The notes below the pieces were generated by a model that was not told the DNA's origin, ran no database searches, and saw nothing but the letters and a program-made list of their open reading frames with translations. From an uncultured Clostridia bacterium (lineage in GTDB: Bacteria; Bacillota; Clostridia; Christensenellales; Borkfalkiaceae), in the NCBI GenBank assembly GCA_934254825.1, contig CAKQMB010000002.1:199447-263446 (forward strand): a stretch of DNA of 64,000 nucleotides. The letters are read 5' to 3'. The stretch's first letter is position 1. Every line of letters begins with the position of its first letter. Shown here one piece after another: positions 37,830-46,769 of this stretch. The position numbers and the translations under genes were made by a program.

Positions 37830-40286
37830 CCCGCCGTTTATCGTTAAACTTGTTACGTTGTCCGTGATTTCTATCGAAAACTTTGCGTTATTTCCGCTTA
37901 TCTCGTTTGCGCTTCTCGGAACGTCGTATTCGCCGAGCAATGCGTCGTTGATATAAACGGAAACGGTTATCGTGTCGGCGTCCTTTATCGTAATGGCGAG
38001 ACCGAATTTAACGCCCGCTTTAAAAGTTGCGTTCGAGTACTTGATTTGGGTTCTCGGGGAATACTCGGCAAAATTTCCGTCGGAATTTATAATTGCGAAT
38101 CTGAATCCGTCGCCGCGGAAATAAACTCCGTAACTTCCTATCATAAAGTACGTTCCGCCCGATCCTTTGTCGACGACCGAGGCGATTTCAACGGAAGCTA
38201 TCGCGCCGTTATAGCCGATAACCGTATCTCCGTCCGCTCTTGTGTTAGACGAATCGAGAACGATTTTCTTTTCCGCCGCAACGCCGCTTATCACAAAGGT
38301 TCCGATGTGAGAAGGTTCGATTTCGACTGCGAAAACGGCTTTATCGGAAGCAATTTCGTCGGAAACTCTTGCCTTATCGTAAGCGAAGATGAGTTTATCG
38401 TTTGCAAACGTTTTAAGCGTGACGGTGTTTTCGTCCTTTATCGTTACGCTCATGCCGAATTTTACGCCCGCATTGAAGAGTGTAGCCGAATAATTGCCAG
38501 CGACGACTCTGTTATTACCGGGTTCGGCGAAATTTCCGTTATTTATTATCGCCACGCGGAATTCGCCCGAACGATAATGGAAACCGTAGCTTCCGATGAA
38601 GAAGTATGATCCGCCGTAACCGTCGCCGACGGTCGTAACCGATTTTACGTTAAGTTCGGCGATAGTTCCGTCGTAACCGATAATTGTTTTTCCCGTCTGA
38701 CTTGTAAGGGAGGAGTTGAGCGTTATTTCGTCCGTTCCCTCGGGGAGAGCGGAAACGCGTTTCGAGTTGTCGCAGATAAACGAGAAATCATATTCTTCGC
38801 CGTCTATTACGAGTTTTCCGTTCACCGTTCCGTCCGTAAGATTTTTCGGCATATCGGCTCTTGCGATGGTAATAACGTTGCCGTTAAGCTCGTAATTTAC
38901 TTCTTCGCCCGATATAAGAACTTTGGTAAGCCCGCTTGCGTTGCCGAGCGTTATCGTGTAGGTCTCGTCGTAAGAAGTGAAGCTTTCCTGTGCCTTAACG
39001 CTCGTTCTCGTTTGTTTTCCGAGCATTATCGCTTTGATATTGTAAATTTCCGTTTCCGTAACGCCTATCGAAAGCAGATAATTTTCGGTTTTTTCCTGCA
39101 AGGTGTCGCCCTCGTAGGTTTTGAGTCTCTCGACGAAATCTTTGAACTGATAGACGGTGCTGTTGTAATTTCTCAATTCGTAAATGGAGAACGAAGTGAG
39201 TTCGTAGTCCTGAATAAGCGTTCTTTCGTCAACGCCCAGAAGCGCGTTTACGAGGAAAGATACCGTACCCGTTCTGTCCGCGCCGCCCGTGCAGTGAAGA
39301 TATACGGGGTATCTCGACTTGTCCGAAAGGGCGGAGAATATTTTTCTGTAAGCTTCCGCGCCCGTAAATGCGGATAAATAACCGCCCGCTTCGTAATATT
39401 CGAGGTTCGCGCCGGGTATAGGGCTTTCGGTAAGCCCGAGGTTTTCTTTTGCCGATCTTAAATCGAAATCGGTTTTGATGCCGAGCGTTTCGCTCATATA
39501 TTTTTTGCCGCTGTCCGAAAGCTTGACGTAATCGTACCAACCGTTGATTTCGGGAGACAACGCGCCGCCGCGGAAGAACATATTCTGCAAAGTGGTTTCG
39601 CCGTCCGCCGTTTTGTAGCCGCCGAGATCGCGTACGTTGAAAATACCGTCGATTTTCATAAATCTTGCGCCGAGATCGGTCGTTTCGAAGCTCGAAACAG
39701 CCGTTTTTTCCTCGCCGCCCGCAAGTTTTGCGGTAACGCGTACATAATATTTTGTACCTTTCAGAAGGTTATACAAGTTGAGCTTGGTTTTATATCCTTC
39801 GAGTTCGGTTTCTTCGGCGTTCGTCATATCCTCGTTGACCGAATATTCCACTTTAACGCTTTCTGCGTTTTCGTAAGTGTTTTTCCATTCGATCGTAACG
39901 GGCGCGTACGCGTTGCCTACTTTTTCGTAGAATTCTTCGACGCCTTTATCCGATTCGAGGTAGTTTTTAACGATATCGATATAGGGATAAACCACGCCTT
40001 CGGGAGATACTATTTTAAGTTCTGGCGCGGGTTTTTCGCTTTCCGAATTGCTTTCGGGAGTGCTTTCCGAATTGCTTTCCGGGTTGCTTTCCGGTTTGCT
40101 TTCGGAAGCGGAGTCTTTTGCGGTATCGCTTTCTTTCACGGTGTCGCTTTCTCTCGCCGTTTCGCTTGCGGAAACGGGTTCGTCAACGGAAGCGGAGTCC
40201 GGGTCTTTGCCGCCGCAGGCTGCAAGGGCGGCTATAACCGAAGCCGCGGTTAAAATACATAGCATTTTCTTTAATTTGTCTTTCAT
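37824..40286 (-). CDS. Lipoprotein PF13350-type phosphatase with two C-terminal sandwich repeats
   Basis: 820 residues. Lipobox LAAC gives Cys24, then a Ser/Glu/Asp-rich stalk to about 90. An FN3-like unit (about 115-205) precedes the phosphatase domain: NVRDLGGYKTADGETT, KTDFDLRS, and P-loop HCTGGADRTG with catalytic Cys332 and Arg338. Residues about 525-675 and 680-820 are two related beta-sandwich repeats (GYDGTIAELNVKSV / GYNGAIASVEIASV; SYGFHYRSGEFRVAIIN / SYGVYFRGDGFRFAIIN). It lies between the permeases and the binding protein, pointing to a close link with uptake. Confidence 0.88.
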   Translation of the reverse strand: MKDKLKKMLCILTAASVIAALAACGGKDPDSASVDEPVSASETARESDTVKESDTAKDSASESKPESNPESNSESTPESNSESEKPAPELKIVSPEGVVYPYIDIVKNYLESDKGVEEFYEKVGNAYAPVTIEWKNTYENAESVKVEYSVNEDMTNAEETELEGYKTKLNLYNLLKGTKYYVRVTAKLAGGEEKTAVSSFETTDLGARFMKIDGIFNVRDLGGYKTADGETTLQNMFFRGGALSPEINGWYDYVKLSDSGKKYMSETLGIKTDFDLRSAKENLGLTESPIPGANLEYYEAGGYLSAFTGAEAYRKIFSALSDKSRYPVYLHCTGGADRTGTVSFLVNALLGVDERTLIQDYELTSFSIYELRNYNSTVYQFKDFVERLKTYEGDTLQEKTENYLLSIGVTETEIYNIKAIMLGKQTRTSVKAQESFTSYDETYTITLGNASGLTKVLISGEEVNYELNGNVITIARADMPKNLTDGTVNGKLVIDGEEYDFSFICDNSKRVSALPEGTDEITLNSSLTSQTGKTIIGYDGTIAELNVKSVTTVGDGYGGSYFFIGSYGFHYRSGEFRVAIINNGNFAEPGNNRVVAGNYSATLFNAGVKFGMSVTIKDENTVTLKTFANDKLIFAYDKARVSDEIASDKAVFAVEIEPSHIGTFVISGVAAEKKIVLDSSNTRADGDTVIGYNGAIASVEIASVVDKGSGGTYFMIGSYGVYFRGDGFRFAIINSDGNFAEYSPRTQIKYSNATFKAGVKFGLAITIKDADTITVSVYINDALLGEYDVPRSANEISGNNAKFSIEITDNVTSLTINGGL

Positions 40287-40318
40287 TATCCTGTCCTTTT
40301 ATATTTTTTTGTGCGCGG

Positions 40319-41218
40319 TCACTCTTTAAGTCCGCCCAAAGATACGTTGTTCATAAGCGCGTTGTTACAGCAGACGAACAGCACGAGCGGAGGAATCAGC
40401 GACAAGAAGCACGCCGCATACAAAATATCCATTCTCGATTCGTAAACCATGCTTGTTTGGAAGCTGTAAATTCCTACGGCAAGCGTTGGCAGTTTCGGAA
40501 GATATATGAGCGCGGTCGCGTAAGAGTTCCATTCGGTTATCCATAAAAGAAGGAAAAGCGAACCGAACATCGCCACGGCTTGCGGAAGCGTAATCCTGAA
40601 ATAAATCTGCCATTTGTTCGCGCCGTCGATTTCCGCGGCTTCCGCATAGCTTTTCGAAACGCCCTGCCAGAACGCGAAGAAATACATATAGTATATCGAA
40701 AATCCGTTAAGAGACGTGAGGATCATCATTCTTGAATTGAGAAATTTGAGCCTGTACAGCAGTTTATACATTGCCGTACCCGTTCCGTAAAGGGGAAGAG
40801 TTATAACCACGAGTACCACGAAATATACCGCTTTCGAACCGAAAAACTTATATTTCGCCGTAACGTAAGACATCATCGCCGTTACGAAAATGTTAAAGAA
40901 CGGACCCAAGAAGCAGAAGTACATCGAGTTTAAGAACATCTGCAAAAAGTTGTGGTCGTTTACTTTGAGCATCGAGAAAACGTCGATATAGTTTTCAGGC
41001 TGAAACTCGTCGAAGCCGAATGCGTTCGAGGAAACCGCGCCGTTCGTTCTCATTCCCGATATAAAGCACCAGAAAATCATATATACATAGGAGAACGCGA
41101 ACGCGCAGAAAATAACGAATACGAGCGCGTAAACTATTCTTTCCGAAACCGATCTTTTGCCGAAAAACCTTTTCAATTTATCGAGGAGAGACCTCTTTTC
41201 AAAATCGTATTTTTTCAT
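40319..41218 (-). CDS. ABC sugar permease, MalG type
   Basis: 299 residues, about six membrane spans. EAA loop SYAEAAEIDGANKWQIYFRI near 195-220, C-terminus MNNVSLGGLKE. It follows the other permease by 10 bp. Together with 41229-42176 it forms the channel of the right-locus importer; no ATPase gene is present nearby. Confidence 0.93.
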   Translation of the reverse strand: MKKYDFEKRSLLDKLKRFFGKRSVSERIVYALVFVIFCAFAFSYVYMIFWCFISGMRTNGAVSSNAFGFDEFQPENYIDVFSMLKVNDHNFLQMFLNSMYFCFLGPFFNIFVTAMMSYVTAKYKFFGSKAVYFVVLVVITLPLYGTGTAMYKLLYRLKFLNSRMMILTSLNGFSIYYMYFFAFWQGVSKSYAEAAEIDGANKWQIYFRITLPQAVAMFGSLFLLLWITEWNSYATALIYLPKLPTLAVGIYSFQTSMVYESRMDILYAACFLSLIPPLVLFVCCNNALMNNVSLGGLKE

Positions 41219-41228
41219 AATTCTCTCC

Positions 41229-42176
41229 TTAATAAGTCGTTTCTTCTATTTTCGAAGCAAGGAATTTGCGGACAAACACCGCGATAACGCACGAAACCGT
41301 CGTGAGCATCATTGCCATTGCCGAAGTTCTGTAAAGATTGTCCGATTTAAGCGGGTTGGAGGTGTTTAAAACCTGCATATACATCCAGTTGGAAATGGTC
41401 TGCGTTCCCGCCGCGCCTTGCGTTAAAAGGAATACGGCGCCCGTCGCTCCGAAAACGTTCGCGAGTTGAAGGGTTACCATAAGCACGAAGGTCGGCCATA
41501 CCAGGGGGAGGATTATTACGAACATTTCCTGAACCCAGTTCACGCCGTCGAGCTTAGCCGACTCTATAATGGAATCGGGTATTCTCGAAAATGTTCCGCC
41601 CCAGATGATAAGGCTTCCCGGGAAACCGAGCCATATCATATTGAGAAATACCATTTTATTGGCGTAATCGCTGTCTACGAGCGGGTCTTTCATCCGATAA
41701 GGTATGTTGAACAATTTCGTAAGGAACGAAATGAAAAATTTCGATCTTACGAATTCGATGAAAAAGTAGCTTACGACAACGCCCGAAACTATCGTCGGGA
41801 GGTAGAAGAATATTCTGAAAAGTCTGTAACCCGTTATCTTTTTATATATAAAGTAAGACACCAGAAGTCCTATCGGGAACATCGCCATGGATATCCCGAA
41901 AGACTTGAACGTGTTTATGAACGCCAAGCCGAGATTGTCCGAAATATTGTTCGGATCGGGGTTTTTCAATTCTTTGAAAACCCAGGCGAAGTTTTCGAAC
42001 GCCGCGAATTTAAGTCCGCCGTTCTGGTCGGGCTGCTGGAACGCCATTATAAACGAGTCGATATTAACGTATAAATAAAAGACAAGAAAGGAGGCAAGCG
42101 GAATTATCATAAACGAGGCGTAAAAAAGCCCGTCCATGAGTTTTCTTTTTCTTCTTTCTTTATCCTGTTGCACCAT
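41229..42176 (-). CDS. ABC sugar permease, MalF type
   Basis: 315 residues with six spans. EAA loop DSIIESAKLDGVNWVQEMFV near residues 208-230. Sequence LASFLVFYLYVNIDSFIMAFQ at the N-terminus parallels the left-locus permease (FCIFYIGVNINSFVLAFK), supporting common descent of the two transporters. Confidence 0.93.
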   Translation of the reverse strand: MVQQDKERRKRKLMDGLFYASFMIIPLASFLVFYLYVNIDSFIMAFQQPDQNGGLKFAAFENFAWVFKELKNPDPNNISDNLGLAFINTFKSFGISMAMFPIGLLVSYFIYKKITGYRLFRIFFYLPTIVSGVVVSYFFIEFVRSKFFISFLTKLFNIPYRMKDPLVDSDYANKMVFLNMIWLGFPGSLIIWGGTFSRIPDSIIESAKLDGVNWVQEMFVIILPLVWPTFVLMVTLQLANVFGATGAVFLLTQGAAGTQTISNWMYMQVLNTSNPLKSDNLYRTSAMAMMLTTVSCVIAVFVRKFLASKIEETTY

Positions 42177-42241
42177 ATTTTGCCGCCTTTTGTTGTTTGA
42201 ATTTTTGAGTTTAAAACTGCCGAAGCGTTGAGCGAATTTTT

Positions 42242-42277
42242 ATGCCGTTCAAGATTCGTTTAATTCTTGTCCGGCAT
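42242..42277. repeat. Short hairpin next to element B
   Basis: ATGCCG-tt-CAAG ... CTTG-tc-CGGCAT, a 36-bp imperfect palindrome whose right arm is shared with element B's left end. Confidence 0.65.
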
Positions 42278-42438
42278 GCCGGACAAAAACAATCAGAACC
42301 TTGCCAAAACGCCGCAATTTTCGCGCTTTTTGTCAAATGCTCGCTTGAAGTACGTCAAGTACGTCTTCGTTCGCCTTTGTCAAAAATCATCGAAAATATC
42401 GGCGTCAGTCCACGGTTCGTATTATTCTTGTCTGGCAT
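42276..42438. repeat. Hairpin repeat element B
   Basis: Ends ATGCCGGACAA / TTGTCTGGCAT enclose a long hairpin core (42309-42405) beginning ACGCCG and ending CGGCGT, with GCTCGCTT...TTCGTTCGCC near the tip. The junction with the short hairpin makes a perfect 20-bp palindrome, TTGTCCGGCATGCCGGACAA (42267-42286). This fills the 317-bp gap between the permease and the CxxC-repeat lipoprotein; no gene is seen in it. Confidence 0.8.
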
Positions 42439-42493
42439 AGATCGCTCAACGCCGCCGTTGAATGTTGGATTTTAGTTGTCGTTCAGCCGAAAA

Positions 42494-44614
42494 TTACTTT
42501 TTGGCTACGATTTGAAGTCTTATTCCGTCGGGATTGCTGTCGGCTATCCAGGAGATGTTGTTCCAGTAGAGGATCATAGATAAACCGTTGGTTTTCATTT
42601 CCTCGGTGAGAACGACGTTTACGGTCTGAACTGCCTCGTTTGTTCCGTTGTCAACGCCTTCGATCTGTGTGTTTTTGCTTGCTCTCTGTCCTTCGCCCTC
42701 TTTATCCATAACGATTATGTCGATACTCGTGTAACCGTTATTCATCCAGTAAGCGATTGCTTTTCCGAGGACTTTAACTCTTACGTCTCTTGCATTGAAA
42801 GTGTAAATTCCGTCGGCATATTCGTATTCGGCGCCTGCGGATATCGGTGCGTCCGTTTCGGGGTCGAACTCTTTAAAAAATTCGATCGTGAAATAGAAAC
42901 CGTTCGACTGATCATAACCCGTAAGTTTATCTCTCTGAGCCTTGTCTGCGTAAAGACCTCTGAATGTGAAGCCGTTCGTGAGCATATCGTCTGTTATAAG
43001 AATTTCGTTGCTTGTAGGATTAGGCTGAGCGCTATCGGGATAACAGTATTGCCATGCGCTGATTTTCATACCGAGGATAGAAAACTGGTTGTCTTTTCCC
43101 ATCATGGTGATTATGAAAGAGCCTTTTTTCTGAGCCTTCATAGCGGAAAGAAGTCCTGCGGTTAAAGTGATATCCTGTTCAATCTGTTCCGTGCCGGGGT
43201 CTCCGTCGGTAACCTCGAAACGAGCGTTTGTTTCGTCGTAAGCGATAGAGTATACCGATTTCAGCCAGGTGGTTTTATCTTCGTAATCGAACGGCTTCGG
43301 AGTGTATTCGTATGTAATCTTCAATGCGAAGCGGTCGAGCGTTCCGTGATATTTTTCCTCGTCGGTATCAACGGTCACGCCGTCCGATCCTTTATATCTG
43401 TAAAGGAATGTGAGAACGATTCCCTCGTCGGTAACGACGGCTTCGTCCGCTCCGTTTTCGTCGCCGATAACAAGCGAGAACAATGTGTTATCGCCGAATC
43501 CGTTTACGGCGAATACGTTGACATATCTGAAATTTTCGTCGCCGGGGAGCTTATAGCCCATCGCCCTGTAATATTTGTCGGGGCTTCCGAACATAAAGTT
43601 TATTTTGTAATATCTGTTCGCGATAAGTCTGTCTACGATTTCTCTGTCGATAGTAACCGTCGTTTCGTAGGACGTATCGTCTTTCGCGTAGATAAGATAG
43701 TCGTAAGCTTCGTCTTTAACGGCGTAAGCCTTGTTGTCCTCGGAAGAAACGAAGAGCGCGTTCGCTTCGAGATAAGATTTTCCGCAAAGACCGCAAACTC
43801 CGTCGTCGCCGAAAGAGTGGCTGAGCTTTTCTGCGGTTACGTCTCTGTAAGACTTATCGCAACGCGAGCATTTCATTACGACGTAACCCGCATATGCGCA
43901 AGTGGCGTTTTCGGTTGTTTCCGCTTCGTAGTTATGTCCCAAAGCGTCAACTTCGTCTATATCATATGTTTTTTCGCAACGTTCGCAGGTAAGAGTGGTG
44001 TAGCCGATGCTTTCGCAGGTCGCTTCCGTAACGACTCTCGCTATGCTTGTATTTTCCTTGTGTCCGAGCGCGGGAACGACTTCGTCGTATTTATCGTGGC
44101 AGACGGAACACTCGTAAACGTCCTTTCCTACCGTTTCGCAGGTCGGAGCAACGCCATCTTCGTCGTTCAACGCATATTTGTGCGCCGCGGGGATTTTAGC
44201 CGTTTCCATGCCGTCGCAATCGTCTCTCGTGCAGTATCTGGCTTTTTCGCCGTCGACGGTACAGGTTTCCGCATTTACTACCTCCCAGTCTCCGAAAATA
44301 TGCCCGAGGGCGGCTTCGCCGACTTCGGTTTTTTCTTCGCCGCACTTGTCGCATTTAAGGACTTTTTTGCCCGCGTGTTCGCAGTCGGGCGCGGTTTCGG
44401 TTTTTAAAACGAAATTGTGGTTGCAAACCGAAACGTTTTCGCTTTCGGATTTGCTTTCCGGTTCTTTTTCGGAATTCGAGTCGCTCGGTTCGATTGTCGA
44501 AACGCTCGTCGGTTCGCTTGTCGAGTCGTCCGCGGGTTTGTTTCCGCAGGCGGCAAATGCAAGACAAACGACAAGGCACATAAGCGCAATCAGAATGCTT
44601 TTAATTTTACTCAT
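42494..44614 (-). CDS. Lipoprotein with CxxC (zinc-ribbon-like) tandem repeats
   Basis: 706 residues from ATG 44614 (AAGGAG 8 nt upstream; ATG 44620 is only 2 nt away from it). Lipobox FAAC gives Cys23. Residues about 60-280 hold five to six tandem units of about 38 residues with two CxxC pairs (ATCESIGYTTLTCERCEKTY; APTCETVGKDVYECSVCHDKY). The remaining 420 residues are two or more beta-sandwich-like units. Such CxxC repeats are common stalks in gut Firmicutes surface proteins. It is the first gene after the right-locus promoter. Function unknown; binding or spacing is inferred. Confidence 0.75.
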   Translation of the reverse strand: MSKIKSILIALMCLVVCLAFAACGNKPADDSTSEPTSVSTIEPSDSNSEKEPESKSESENVSVCNHNFVLKTETAPDCEHAGKKVLKCDKCGEEKTEVGEAALGHIFGDWEVVNAETCTVDGEKARYCTRDDCDGMETAKIPAAHKYALNDEDGVAPTCETVGKDVYECSVCHDKYDEVVPALGHKENTSIARVVTEATCESIGYTTLTCERCEKTYDIDEVDALGHNYEAETTENATCAYAGYVVMKCSRCDKSYRDVTAEKLSHSFGDDGVCGLCGKSYLEANALFVSSEDNKAYAVKDEAYDYLIYAKDDTSYETTVTIDREIVDRLIANRYYKINFMFGSPDKYYRAMGYKLPGDENFRYVNVFAVNGFGDNTLFSLVIGDENGADEAVVTDEGIVLTFLYRYKGSDGVTVDTDEEKYHGTLDRFALKITYEYTPKPFDYEDKTTWLKSVYSIAYDETNARFEVTDGDPGTEQIEQDITLTAGLLSAMKAQKKGSFIITMMGKDNQFSILGMKISAWQYCYPDSAQPNPTSNEILITDDMLTNGFTFRGLYADKAQRDKLTGYDQSNGFYFTIEFFKEFDPETDAPISAGAEYEYADGIYTFNARDVRVKVLGKAIAYWMNNGYTSIDIIVMDKEGEGQRASKNTQIEGVDNGTNEAVQTVNVVLTEEMKTNGLSMILYWNNISWIADSNPDGIRLQIVAKK

Positions 44615-44664
44615 CTTCATTTCTCCTTACAGAAAGGTTTTTCCCTCTCTTTATTTCCTTAAAT

Positions 44665-44693
44665 ATAATACCACATTAAAAAGGCGTATTCAA
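44665..44693 (-). promoter_or_regulatory. Sigma-A-type promoter of the right locus
   Basis: Minus strand: TTGAAT (44693-44688), 17-nt spacer, TATTAT (44670-44665). Leader about 45 nt to the ATG at 44614. Confidence 0.68.
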
Positions 44694-44696
44694 TGT

Positions 44697-44714
44697 CTTA
44701 GAATAACTTAGAAT
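44697..44714. promoter_or_regulatory. Tandem CTTAGAAT sites, candidate AraC-type operator
   Basis: CTTAGAAT at 44697-44704 and again at 44707-44714, spaced 10 bp, one helical turn. They end 4 bp upstream of the -35 box of the right-locus promoter, where an AraC-family activator's two HTHs normally bind. Confidence 0.55.
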
Positions 44715-44758
44715 TGCTCTACATAAACTTTTATTGCGTTTTTCTTTAAAAAAAGTTA

Positions 44759-44787
44759 TTGACAATTATTAAAAAGCGTGTTAATAT
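44759..44787 (+). promoter_or_regulatory. Promoter of the decayed AraC gene
   Basis: Perfect TTGACA (44759-44764), 17-nt spacer, TAATAT (44782-44787), then six bases to ATG 44794. This is the same leaderless layout as at 1622. Confidence 0.7.
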
Positions 44788-44793
44788 TAAAGT

Positions 44794-45412
44794 ATGGATA
44801 TGTACACGATAATGGATCCGGAGTCGCCCGATCTGCACACTCACATAACCGCCGAGCTGGACGAAAACTACCACAAGCACGCCTTTTTCGAAATATTTTA
44901 TATTTTGAACGGCGAAATAACGCACTGCTGGCGCGGCGGAAACGCTACGGGCGAAGAACTCGTCAAGGGGGACGCGTTTCTGATCTGTCCGGGCGTGGCT
45001 CACAGATTTGTAAGAAAAGACGGCAACCCTTGCGAGCATAGAGACCTTGTAATCAGAAATTCGCTTATGCAAACGGTATGCGAATTTATCGAACCTAAGT
45101 TTTTCGAGCAGATTTTCAACGAAAAAGTCATACATTTCAAGCTCGAAGATATAGACGTTGCGCATCTTGAAAGGGCGATAAGCATTCTGCTTTCCGCCGA
45201 TAATCCCGACAACAAGAAAAAGCAGTACGAAAAGATGCTCCTTATCGAGGTTTTAAGCTTTATTTATATGAAGTCGGGCGCGGACAACAACTTTTCGGAG
45301 TTCAAACCGATCGGGGATAGAAAGCGTAACTTATTTTATCAACGCTTTCAAAAAGAAATTCGGTACGACTCCCGGCAAATACCGTCAGGCAAATTCAAAG
45401 CCCGCGCGCTGA
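44794..45412 (+). pseudogene. AraC-family regulator with deleted HTH
   Basis: The N-terminal cupin sensor is intact (HTHITAELDENYHKHAFFEIF, HCWRGGNATGEELVKGDAFL). After about residue 178 the first HTH and linker helix are missing. The very end of the second HTH survives in another frame: YFINAFKKKFGTTPGKYRQ followed by a TGA at 45410-45412. About 80 codons are therefore lost, with a frameshift near 45330. In the original frame the ORF runs on by chance into pheS. The gene is divergent from the right locus and was presumably its activator. What remains could still bind ligand but not DNA. Confidence 0.8.
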
Positions 45413-45488
45413 GAGCCGATATAAACCCGCAAGTCGAAGCGAAAAAACAGGTTATAAAGACGAGACCGAAAAAATCAAAAATGCGAGT

Positions 45489-45502
45489 TAATCGACTTAT
45501 AG
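45489..45502 (-). repeat. 14-mer CTATAAGTCGATTA, copy 3
   Basis: In the gap between the AraC remnant and the pheS promoter, minus orientation. Confidence 0.8.
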
Positions 45503-45570
45503 CGCGACTTTTTGAGTGTGTTCAATGTCGTTTACGGCGTTTTCGGCTCATAAAACGTACCGTTTGGGTT

Positions 45571-45610
45571 AAACGCCCGCCGCAAAAATATTTTTTTGCG
45601 GCGGGCGTTT
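45571..45610. terminator. Bidirectional terminator upstream of pheS
   Basis: A stem of about 18 bp, AAACGCCCGCCGCAAAAA paired with TTTTTTTGCGGCGGGCGTTT. T-runs on both sides make it work in both directions and isolate pheST from the AraC remnant. Confidence 0.85.
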
Positions 45611-45625
45611 TGGCGCGCGGTCGGT

Positions 45626-45654
45626 TTGACTTTAATATTATTGTTTGTTATAAT
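45626..45654 (+). promoter_or_regulatory. Sigma-A-type promoter of pheST
   Basis: TTGACT (45626-45631), 17-nt spacer, perfect TATAAT (45649-45654). The leader is only about 65 nt, too short for a T-box, so the operon seems not to be T-box regulated. Confidence 0.8.
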
Positions 45655-45726
45655 AAGTACATAATCTATTATTATATGCTCGTCGCGGGCTTTATTTTTT
45701 GCCGCGGCGAAAGCGGAGATAAAACT

Positions 45727-46755
45727 ATGATGGAAGAAAAAATTCAGGAGATCAAAAGCGAGATAGCGTCGGAGCTTGCGGACACCAGAACAAGCTCGGA
45801 TCTTTTCAAGCTTAAATCCAAGTATATCTTGGGCAAGGCGGGCATAATCCCGGGGCTTATGAAAGAACTCGGCAAAGCCGCGAAAGAAGAACGTCCCAAA
45901 CTCGGAATGATCATCAACAGCCTTAAAGAATGGGCTGCCGATTATTTCGCGAGAAAGGAAGCCGAGATAAACGAAGCGGAAAAGAATTACCGCTACAAAA
46001 AAGAAGCGGTCGATATCACGATGCCCGCAAAACGCCTTAAACAGGGAACGTATCACCCCGTAAGCATCGTAAAAGCCGAACTTATCGATATTTTCGCGGG
46101 CATGGGGTTCAAGGTTTCGGAAACGAGGGAGATCGAGGACGATTTCCATAACTTCACCGCGCTCAACACTCCCAAGGAACACCCCGCGAGAGACAAACAG
46201 GACACTTTCTATATAAACGACGATTTTATGCTCCGCACGCACACTTCGCCGGGGCAGATAAGAAGTCTTACTTCTCTGACTCCGCCGTTTAAAGTGCTTA
46301 TTCCCGGCAGAGTTTACCGCGCCGACGACGACGCGACCCATTCGCCTATGTTCCACCAGATGGAAGGGCTTGTAATCGACGAAAAGGTCACGCTTTGCGA
46401 TTTGCAGGGCATGCTCGACGTTTTAGTCAAAAAAATGTTCGGAAAAGAGGCGAAAACCCGCTTCCGTCCGTCTTTCTTCCCGTTCACGGAACCTTCCGTC
46501 GAAGTCGACGTAAGCTGTTTCGAGTGCGGCGGAAAGGGTTGCAAACTTTGCAAAGGTACGGGCTGGATCGAAATTCTCGGCGGCGGCATCGTAAACCGCA
46601 AAGTTTTGGAAAATTGCGGCGTGGATCCCGATAAGTACACGGGTTTTGCGTTCGGACTCGGTCTCGACCGTATCGCGATGCTTAAAAACGGCGTGAACAA
46701 CATTCACGTTCTTTACGAGGGCGATATCCGCGCTCTCGAACAATTCAAGGATTAA
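45727..46755 (+). CDS. pheS: Phenylalanine-tRNA ligase alpha subunit
   Basis: 342 residues from ATG 45727 (GGAG 8 nt upstream). It is the catalytic subunit of the alpha2-beta2 enzyme that charges tRNA-Phe. N-terminal coiled-coil region (about 1-90), then the class II core: FMLRTHTSPGQIRSL, motif 2 RVYRADDDATHSPMFHQMEG, the CFECGGKGCKLCKGTGWIEILGGG block typical of bacterial PheS, and motif 3 GFAFGLGLDRIAMLKNGVNN. The reading frame is open upstream into the AraC remnant, but promoter, RBS and family length fix the start here. pheT follows after 14 bp. Confidence 0.97.
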   Translation: MMEEKIQEIKSEIASELADTRTSSDLFKLKSKYILGKAGIIPGLMKELGKAAKEERPKLGMIINSLKEWAADYFARKEAEINEAEKNYRYKKEAVDITMPAKRLKQGTYHPVSIVKAELIDIFAGMGFKVSETREIEDDFHNFTALNTPKEHPARDKQDTFYINDDFMLRTHTSPGQIRSLTSLTPPFKVLIPGRVYRADDDATHSPMFHQMEGLVIDEKVTLCDLQGMLDVLVKKMFGKEAKTRFRPSFFPFTEPSVEVDVSCFECGGKGCKLCKGTGWIEILGGGIVNRKVLENCGVDPDKYTGFAFGLGLDRIAMLKNGVNNIHVLYEGDIRALEQFKD

Positions 46756-46769
46756 GGAGGAACGGAAAT

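Noticed and set aside
44794..46755. A single 653-codon AraC-PheS fusion protein
   Set aside because: A terminator, a near-consensus promoter and an RBS lie between the two parts, the linking sequence is non-coding in character, and PheS starts at its usual N-terminus at 45727.
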